From Actinomycetota bacterium (lineage in GTDB: Bacteria; Actinomycetota; Thermoleophilia; Gaiellales; Gaiellaceae), in assembly GCA_020029625.1 (NCBI GenBank), contig JAIBJP010000038.1:1-12168 (forward strand): DNA of 12,168 nucleotides, written 5' to 3'. The stretch's first letter is position 1. The number at the start of each line of letters is the position of its first letter. Shown one piece after another: positions 6,854 to 12,168 of this stretch. Under the pieces are notes generated by a model, which had not been told where the DNA came from, searched no databases, and saw only the letters and a program-made list of their open reading frames with translations. Position numbers and translations under genes: made by a program.

Positions 6854-6859
6854 TATCCT
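6854..6859 (+). promoter_or_regulatory. Candidate -10 box for a leaderless zinc-ribbon mRNA
   Basis: TATCCT ends six bases before the ATG at 6866, the distance at which transcription would begin at or next to the start codon. It forms part of a small inverted repeat, ATCCT-CCA-AGGAT (6855-6867), that runs into the start codon. No -35 consensus is visible. Leaderless messages are common in actinobacteria, and the AAGG before the ATG is too close to act as a ribosome site. Confidence 0.35.
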
Positions 6860-6865
6860 CCAAGG

Positions 6866-7048
6866 ATGGCCCAGCCCCCCAAGGCGGACGGCCCCTATGA
6901 AGTCCTCTGCCCTCACTGCAACAAGCGGTTCGAGGCGCAGCTCCTGAGCGGCGAGTCGGACCGCCATCAAGGCTTCAAGTGCCCGCATTGCCGGCTCTTC
7001 ATCGCCTACGCCCGGGCGGAGGAGCAGGACCGGGTCGAGCGGCAGTAA
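6866..7048 (+). CDS. Small zinc-ribbon protein (60 residues)
   Basis: The ATG at 6866-6868 begins a 60-residue protein with two CPHC knuckles (Cys15/Cys18 and Cys39/Cys42) separated by 20 residues, the pattern of a four-cysteine zinc ribbon. No other domain is present, and the ends are charged and soluble. Such small ribbons usually bind zinc structurally and may contact nucleic acid or protein; the function of this one is not known. The same frame is open further upstream, but that part lies inside the oppositely oriented CDF gene and has no zinc-ribbon-like sequence, so the short start is preferred. The start context suggests a leaderless message. It is divergent from a zinc-type exporter by 40 bases, so a link to zinc status is possible but unproven. 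An alternative is an unrelated housekeeping ribbon. Confidence 0.72.
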   Translation: MAQPPKADGPYEVLCPHCNKRFEAQLLSGESDRHQGFKCPHCRLFIAYARAEEQDRVERQ

Positions 7049-7061
7049 GGCTCGGAAGCCT
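7048..7061 (+). terminator. Weak hairpin after the zinc-ribbon gene
   Basis: AGGCT-CGGA-AGCCT forms a 5-base-pair stem with a four-base loop, starting at the last base of the stop codon. There is no T-tract after it, so it would be at best a weak or factor-dependent terminator. The 54-base gap to the glycosyltransferase contains no other clear signal. Confidence 0.25.
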
Positions 7062-7102
7062 CCTAGCTCAAGGGGCCCGAGGCGTAACCCGATAGAGGGA
7101 GC

Positions 7103-9187
7103 GTGGCAGTCGCCGCCCGCTCCGATCGTCTCGCCCGCACGCGAGCGCTCACACTCGCTCGCGTCAAGCCCCTGCACTGGCTGGGAGCGATCGTCGCGGC
7201 CAGCTTCGTCGTTCGCACCCTGACCGGCTGGCTGCGCGCCAGTCCCGTCTACTTCCCTGACGAGTACATCTACTCGGAGCTGGGACGTTCGCTCGCCGAG
7301 CACGGACGTCTCCTCGTGCGTGGGTCGGCCGCGCACTTCCCGGCCGTGCTCCAGCCGCTCCTGACCGCGCCGGCCTGGCTCGCGGGCGACGTCGAGACGT
7401 CGTTCCGGCTCGTCCAACTCGAGGGGGCCTTCGTCATGTCGCTCGCAGCGGTGCCTGTCTACCTCCTCGCCCGCCGGCTCGATCTCAGCGCCGGTCCCGC
7501 CCTCGCGATCGCCGCCCTCTCCCTTGCGGTGCCGGACATGCTCTACGCCGGCTGGGTGCTCGCCGACCCCTTCGCCTACCCGCTCGCCCTCTCCGCGCTG
7601 GCCGCCGGGGTGTCCGCGCTCGCGCGTCCGTCCCGACGCTCTCAGGTGGCCTTCGTGGCGTTCGCGGGGCTCGCGACGCTCGCGCGTGTGCAGTTCGTCG
7701 TCCTCCCCGCATGCTTTCTGCTGGCCTCAGTGGCCCTCGGATTGCGGGAGCGCCGGCTCAGGCAGACCCTCACGGAGCAGCGGCTTGCCTTCGGTCTCTT
7801 CGCGCTCGCTCTGATTCCGTTCGCCGTGGCCGGCCCCGACGCGCTCCTCGGCTACTACCGCGGCGTCCTCGACCTCGGGCTCGACCCACTCGCGATCGGG
7901 AAATGGGCCGCCGCGGACGCGATGCTCGTCCTCTACTCCTCGGGCTGGGTGCTCGCTCCCGGCGCGGTCCTCGGCCTGGCGCTCGCCGTGTGGCGCCCGC
8001 GCTCGCGAGCCGAGCTCGCCTTCGGCGTCCTCGCCTCGCTGTTCTCGCTCGCCGTCCTCTTCCAGGCCGGCCTGTACGCCGCGAACGGAGCCGACCGTAT
8101 CCAGGAGCGCTACTTCTTCTATGTCCTGCCGCTCGCGTTTCTCGCGTTCGGGCTCTTTGCCTCACGCGGGTGGCCGCACCGCGTTCCCCACGCTCTTCTG
8201 GCCGGAGCCCTGATCGCGGTTTCCGCCCGCGTCCCGCTCGCGGGTTTCGCCGCCTCCGACGGGCGCAGCAACTCGCCGCTGCTCTTCTCCGCCGGGGAGC
8301 TCGAGAATCTGATCGGCGACACGGGCCTCGCGTCCCTCGCCATCGCGGCTACTGTCGCGCTCCTTTCCCTCGCTGCGGCGCTACTCGGCTTCCGGCCGCG
8401 GCGCGCGACGGGGGTTGCCGTCGCTCTCGGACTCGGAGCGTGCGCGCTCTCCTCAGCCGGGGCGGTGGCCTACGACCACGGACTCTCCACCCGTGTCCGC
8501 GCCAACGTCGTCCCGGGGAATCCGTCCATGGTGGACGACGCAGAGCTCGGTGATGCCACACTGGTGCAATCGCCGCTCGGGGACAAGGGCTTCGCGACCG
8601 AGGAGCTTTTCTGGAACCGCTCGCTCAAGAGCCTCGTCCTCATGCCGGGCACCCCGCTGCCCGACGCCTTCGCCGTCGAGCACGCCCAGATCGGGCGCGA
8701 CGGCACGCTCCTCGCGGGCGGGAAGCCGCTCACGCGACCGATGCTTGTCGATTCGTACGGCGCCACGATGCGCTTCCGCGGGGCCCGGGAAGTCGCGCGA
8801 ACGCGGCTCTACCGGCTCCTGGAGCCTTCCAGCCGTCCGCGTCTGGCGCTGTACGCACCAGGTCGCTATTTCGACGGCTGGCTCGCCCCTGAGGGGAGCG
8901 TCCGCGTCTGGCCGGCCACGCCCGCAGGGAGCGTTGCCGGACGGTTGAGCTTCTCGCTCTCGCTCCCAAGCTCTGCGGATCCGGTCGTCGTCCGCCTGCG
9001 CTACCCGAGGGGCCGGCAGGTCGTCTCGGTGCGACCCGACGCGCCGACCTCCGTGACGCTCTCAGCGTGCTCCCCGGGTCCGTGGCAGGTTCATCTCTCC
9101 GCACCCTTCACCGGAAGCATCGGCCCGCGCTTCGTCAGCGTCCGCTCGACGGAGCCCGTCTTCCGCGCAGACCAGAAAGCCTGTTAG
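7103..9187 (+). CDS. Membrane glycosyltransferase of the GT-C superfamily (GT39/PMT-like)
   Basis: The 694-residue protein begins at GTG with GAGGGA just upstream; the spacing is short, so the start is not certain. Residues about 25-450 contain around ten hydrophobic segments. The first extracytoplasmic loop carries YFPDEYIYSELGRSL with Asp53-Glu54, the position of the acidic catalytic motif in GT-C enzymes that use lipid-phosphate-linked sugars. RIQERYFFYVLPL (332-344) is a membrane-proximal motif seen in related actinobacterial enzymes. Residues about 457-694 form an extracytoplasmic domain rich in beta strands, with Cys656 and the C-terminal Cys694 possibly pairing. It most likely transfers a sugar from a polyprenyl-phosphate donor to an envelope glycan, lipid or protein. 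The acceptor cannot be read from sequence, and no other glycan gene is nearby. It ends one base from the convergent sigma factor gene. Confidence 0.78.
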   Translation: MAVAARSDRLARTRALTLARVKPLHWLGAIVAASFVVRTLTGWLRASPVYFPDEYIYSELGRSLAEHGRLLVRGSAAHFPAVLQPLLTAPAWLAGDVETSFRLVQLEGAFVMSLAAVPVYLLARRLDLSAGPALAIAALSLAVPDMLYAGWVLADPFAYPLALSALAAGVSALARPSRRSQVAFVAFAGLATLARVQFVVLPACFLLASVALGLRERRLRQTLTEQRLAFGLFALALIPFAVAGPDALLGYYRGVLDLGLDPLAIGKWAAADAMLVLYSSGWVLAPGAVLGLALAVWRPRSRAELAFGVLASLFSLAVLFQAGLYAANGADRIQERYFFYVLPLAFLAFGLFASRGWPHRVPHALLAGALIAVSARVPLAGFAASDGRSNSPLLFSAGELENLIGDTGLASLAIAATVALLSLAAALLGFRPRRATGVAVALGLGACALSSAGAVAYDHGLSTRVRANVVPGNPSMVDDAELGDATLVQSPLGDKGFATEELFWNRSLKSLVLMPGTPLPDAFAVEHAQIGRDGTLLAGGKPLTRPMLVDSYGATMRFRGAREVARTRLYRLLEPSSRPRLALYAPGRYFDGWLAPEGSVRVWPATPAGSVAGRLSFSLSLPSSADPVVVRLRYPRGRQVVSVRPDAPTSVTLSACSPGPWQVHLSAPFTGSIGPRFVSVRSTEPVFRADQKAC

Positions 9188-9188
9188 C

Positions 9189-10283
9189 TCAGACGCAATC
9201 CTTGAGGCCCTGGGCCTCGGGGAGTCCTTCGAGCTTCTTGAGGGTGTTGTTCTCGATCTGGCGGATCCGCTCGCGCGTGACGCCGAAGGCGCGCCCGACT
9301 TCCTCGAGCGTGCGCGGGCTCTCGCCCTTGAGACCGAAGCGAAGCTCGATCACCTTCCGCTCCCGAACCGGGAGAGAGTCGAGCGCACGGTCGATGTCCT
9401 CGCGGCGCAGGTTGAGCGAAGCGGAGTCGAACGGCGATTCGGCCTGTTCGTCCTGGACGAAGTCGCCCAGCTCGGAGTCCTCCTCCTCCCCGATCGGCTT
9501 CTCCAGGGAGACAGGCAGCTGCGCCATGCGGAGGATCTCCCGCACCTCGGCCGTCGTCATCTCGAGCTCCACGGCGATCTCGTCGGGCCGCGGCTCGCGC
9601 CCGAGCCGCTGGACGAGCTGGCGCTCGATGTGGACGACCTTGTTCAACTTCTCGACCATGTGCACCGGGATCCTGATCGTGCGCGCCTTGTCGGCGATGG
9701 CGCGAGTGACCGCCTGCCGGATCCACCAGGTCGCATACGTGGAGAACTTGTAGCCCTTGCGGTAGTCGAACTTCTCGACGGCGCGGATCAGCCCCAGGGA
9801 TCCTTCCTGGATCAGGTCGAGGAACGAGAGGCCCCGGCCCAGGTAGGCCTTGGCGATCGAGACGACGAGGCGGAGGTTCGCCTCGATCATCTGTGTCTTC
9901 GCGCTCATGTCACCGCGCTCGATGCGCTTGGCGAGGTACACCTCCTGGTCGGCCGTGAGCAGTGGCACGCGGCCGATCTCGCGCAGATAGAGCCGCAGGG
10001 AGTCCAGCGAGGGCTCGACGGTGAGGTCGAGCTTCGGCACCTTCTCCTCCTCGGCCAGGGCCGGCGCCTCGTGGGGCGGCGCCTTGTGCTCGACTCCCTC
10101 GACGAGCTCGATGCCGTGATCGACCAGGTAGGTGTAGAAGTCCTCGACCTGCTCCTTCGTGAGGTCGACTTCCTCGAGCCCGGCGACGATCTCGTCGTAG
10201 CTGAGAAATCCCTTCTCGGTGCCTTCCGTGACGAGTTTCTGGAGCTCCTCGATCTCCGGCAGGGAGATGTCGACCGTGAGCAT
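9189..10283 (-). CDS. rpoD: RNA polymerase primary-type sigma factor, RpoD/SigA family
   Basis: The 364-residue protein starts at the ATG at 10281-10283 with GAGG a few bases upstream. Residues about 8-62 resemble a short region 1.1. Region 1.2 is DSLRLYLREIGRVPLLT (94-110). Region 2 includes EANLRLVVSIAKAYLGRGL (134-152), DLIQEGSLGLIRAVEKFDY (156-174) and the -10 melting/recognition segment YKFSTYATWWIRQAVTRAI (178-196). Region 3 follows with HMVEKLNK. Region 4 has LPVRERKVIELRFGL and the -35 recognition helix RTLEEVGRAFGVTRERIRQIE (324-344). All core sigma-70 regions are intact, so it should bind core polymerase and direct housekeeping transcription; a group 2 sigma cannot be excluded without seeing the rest of the genome. 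A longer frame upstream would add 96 Arg-rich residues across the terminator and the kinase end, and is rejected. Confidence 0.93.
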   Translation of the reverse strand: MLTVDISLPEIEELQKLVTEGTEKGFLSYDEIVAGLEEVDLTKEQVEDFYTYLVDHGIELVEGVEHKAPPHEAPALAEEEKVPKLDLTVEPSLDSLRLYLREIGRVPLLTADQEVYLAKRIERGDMSAKTQMIEANLRLVVSIAKAYLGRGLSFLDLIQEGSLGLIRAVEKFDYRKGYKFSTYATWWIRQAVTRAIADKARTIRIPVHMVEKLNKVVHIERQLVQRLGREPRPDEIAVELEMTTAEVREILRMAQLPVSLEKPIGEEEDSELGDFVQDEQAESPFDSASLNLRREDIDRALDSLPVRERKVIELRFGLKGESPRTLEEVGRAFGVTRERIRQIENNTLKKLEGLPEAQGLKDCV

Positions 10284-10330
10284 TGACCTCGCCTTTCTCG
10301 TTACCGCTTCAATCTGGAATGGGAGGAACG

Positions 10331-10366
10331 AAAAGAGCCGGAGAGATCCCGTTGGTCCCCCGGCTC
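10331..10366 (-). terminator. Intrinsic terminator after the hybrid kinase, or attenuator in the sigma leader
   Basis: On the minus strand, GAGCCGG (10366-10360) can pair with CCGGCTC (10341-10335), extended by three further wobble or Watson-Crick pairs, and is followed at once by TTTT (10334-10331). It lies 21 bases past the kinase stop and 48 bases before the sigma start. It would end the two-kinase transcript. If the sigma promoter lies upstream of it, it would sit in the sigma 5' leader instead. Confidence 0.5.
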
Positions 10367-10386
10367 GCAGCCACCGGCCGCTGATT

Positions 10387-11873
10387 CTACAACGGTTGTG
10401 GAAAAGCGCTAGCTCGGATTTCGTGCGGCCGCGAGGAGGCGTCCGAGCGAGGCGCGGCCGGGAGATCGACGACAAAGGTCGAGCCCTCCCCCGGGCTGGA
10501 GACAAGCGAGATGCGGCCGGACATTCGGCGAACGAGCTCGCGGCAGATGTAGAGGCCGAGCCCGGTGCCACCGACTCCGCGGGTCAGATCGGGATCGAGG
10601 CGGTAGAACTTGTCAAAGACGCGGGTCTGCTGGTTGGGCGGAATGCCGATTCCCTCGTCGCTGACGGAAAAGCGTACGGACGGGCCTCGGTCCTCGATTC
10701 GCACGGTCACGCGCCCTCCATCGGGCGAGTACTTGACCGCGTTGTCCACCAGGTTGACGAGGACCTGGCGCAGGTGCTCGCGGTCGGCCGTCACCGCCGG
10801 CATGTCCGCGGCCGCCTCGAGCTCGATGGCGATGCTCTCGGGAGCGACGACTCTGGCGGCGTTCACGACCTCGGTTGCAGTCTTCACCGGGTCGAGCCCA
10901 GTCGGGTCAATGCGCAGGCGGCCCGAGTCGAGGTAGTCTGCGACGAGAATCTCGTTGACGATGCGCGCGAGGCGATCCGATTCGTGCGCGATGACGCCGA
11001 GCAGCCGATCACGGTCTTCCTCGTTCACTTCGATGTCTCGTCGGCGCAGCGTCATCGCGGCCCCGTAGATGGCCGCCAGGGGTGTACGGAGCTCGTGCGA
11101 GGCCGTTGCGAGGAACTCGCGCTTGAGGTCGTCGATCGCCCGTTCGGCCGTCAGGTCGCGGAAGGCGTAGACCGTCGCGTCACCAAAACGCACACCGGAG
11201 ACGGACAGCCAGAGCTCCCGGCCCTCGAGCTCGACGGGAAAAGCTTCGAAGGCGCCGTCCCGGTCGCCCGGCGATGCGGCGACGTGAACGACCGGCACGA
11301 TTGCCCCCCAACCCGGAATTGCACTTTCCGCGGGTCGTCCGACAACCGCCTCCTGGCTCAGGCCCGTGATGGCCGCAGCGGCGGGGTTCCAGAGCTGGAC
11401 GACACCGCCGTCGTCCACCAGGAAGACGCCGTCGCCGACGTGGTCGAGCACCTGGGCATGGCGCTCGAGGGCCTCACGCTGCTCTGAGACTCGCCGGTCG
11501 AGCTCCCGCAGCTGGATCGCGCGCTCGAGCGAGGCGACGAAGTAGTCCCTGTCGATCGGCTTCTGGATCAGGTCGTGCGCGCCGCCGCGCAGCGCGGCCA
11601 CCGCGAGGTCGCGCTCGCCGTGACCCGTGATCAGCAGGGTCGGCGTGGACGGGCGACGCTGCTTGATCTCCGCCAGCAGCGCCAAGCCGTCCATTCCAGG
11701 CATCTTGATGTCGCTGACGATGACCTCGTAGTCGTTGCTCTCGATGCGCGCGAGCGCCTCGGGCGCCGAGTCGCAGGTCTCCACCTCGACGTCTTCGAGC
11801 CGCAGGCGAACGGTCTCCGGAAGCGCGTCGAGAAGCGCGCTGTCGTCGTCGACGACGAGGATGCGCGCGGCCA

Positions 11874-11874
<1 letters not shown>
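10387..11874 (-). CDS. Hybrid sensor kinase: N-terminal receiver, PAS, HisKA and ATPase domains
   Basis: This 495-residue cytoplasmic protein has no membrane segment. Residues 1-120 are a complete receiver domain: Asp9-11 acidic pocket, phosphoacceptor Asp55 (VIVSDIKMPGMDG), Thr83 and Lys105 (QKPID). Residues about 120-140 are a helical linker, and about 141-245 a PAS domain (GVFLVDDGGVVQLWNPAAAAITG; AFRDLTAERA). HisKA follows with SHELRTPLAAI, phospho-His260. The ATPase domain has the N box NLVDNAVKYS (374-383, Asn378), DEGIGIP (406-412), DKFYRLD and GGTGLGLYI (435-443). All catalytic residues look present. The receiver at the N-terminus fits a protein that receives phosphate from another kinase and uses it to control its own kinase. 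The partner is likely the gene just upstream, whose TGA shares one base with this ATG. The final output regulator is not in the window. Confidence 0.9.
10389..10399. promoter_or_regulatory. 11-base palindrome overlapping a TAGAAT box at the kinase/sigma junction
   Basis: ACAAC-G-GTTGT is a perfect 5+1+5 inverted repeat in the last codons of the kinase. Its edge abuts TAGAAT on the minus strand (10389-10384), which could be a -10 box reading toward the sigma gene with a leader of about 90 bases. No -35 consensus is seen 17 bases upstream. It is a candidate operator/promoter only, and could be chance in coding sequence. Confidence 0.25.

Positions 11875-12168
<294 letters not shown>

Noticed and set aside
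6674..7048. Longer version of the zinc-ribbon protein starting at 6674
   Set aside because: The upstream part lies opposite the exporter's N-terminal coding sequence and is not zinc-ribbon-like.
5822..7417. Minus-strand frame of 531 codons across the exporter start, the zinc ribbon and the glycosyltransferase start
   Set aside because: It overlaps three well-supported genes, is low-complexity Arg/Gly-rich in its second half and has no domain signature.
9189..10571. Longer version of the sigma factor starting at 10571
   Set aside because: The extra 96 residues are Arg/Ser-rich, cross the terminator-like hairpin and the kinase stop, and do not resemble sigma region 1.1. The ATG at 10283 has a ribosome site.
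10219..11487. Plus-strand frame of 422 codons opposite the hybrid kinase
   Set aside because: A shadow of the kinase; no motif, and the kinase frame has complete receiver, PAS, HisKA and ATPase boxes.

Overview
The window is chromosomal, G+C rich and almost fully coding, with strong third-position G/C bias on both strands. The gene content fits a deep-branching actinobacterium, most likely class Thermoleophilia (Gaiella/Solirubrobacter-like). The grounds are a type IV pilus gene set in a high-GC genome, a short-tailed RpoD-type sigma factor, a soluble transglycosylase/M23 protein of the actinobacterial HHDYPAxD type, and a PASTA protein. The assignment is inference; no rRNA or marker search could be run. 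No intergenic gap exceeds about 125 bases, and I see no IS element, CRISPR array, prophage gene or compositional island.

Region 1 (about 1-5255, all minus strand) is a tightly packed five-gene operon read from right to left: a PilT-family retraction ATPase, a secreted bifunctional peptidoglycan hydrolase (lytic transglycosylase plus M23 peptidase), a signal-peptide PASTA protein, a minor prepilin with a PulJ/PilW-like N-terminus, and a PilX-like protein cut by the window edge. Junctions are an ATGA overlap, a gap of 28 bases (or 4 if a weaker start is used), a GTGA overlap and a 25-base gap. I read it as a pilus-assembly operon carrying its own wall-remodelling and wall-binding proteins.

Region 2 (about 5256-7102) holds a tRNA-Tyr(GTA) gene on the plus strand with a good -10 box. 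It converges at 11 bases with a minus-strand zinc-type CDF exporter that carries three tandem copies of the cytoplasmic dimerisation domain. Divergent from the exporter is a 60-residue zinc-ribbon protein that may be translated from a leaderless message.

Region 3 (about 7103-9187, plus strand) is a large GT-C-type membrane glycosyltransferase. It ends one base from the oppositely oriented sigma gene.

Region 4 (about 9189-12168, minus strand) reads right to left: the C-terminal end of a sensor kinase, a receiver-PAS-kinase hybrid coupled to it through TGATG, an intrinsic terminator, and the RpoD-type primary sigma factor. The two kinases probably form one phosphorelay; its signal is not visible.
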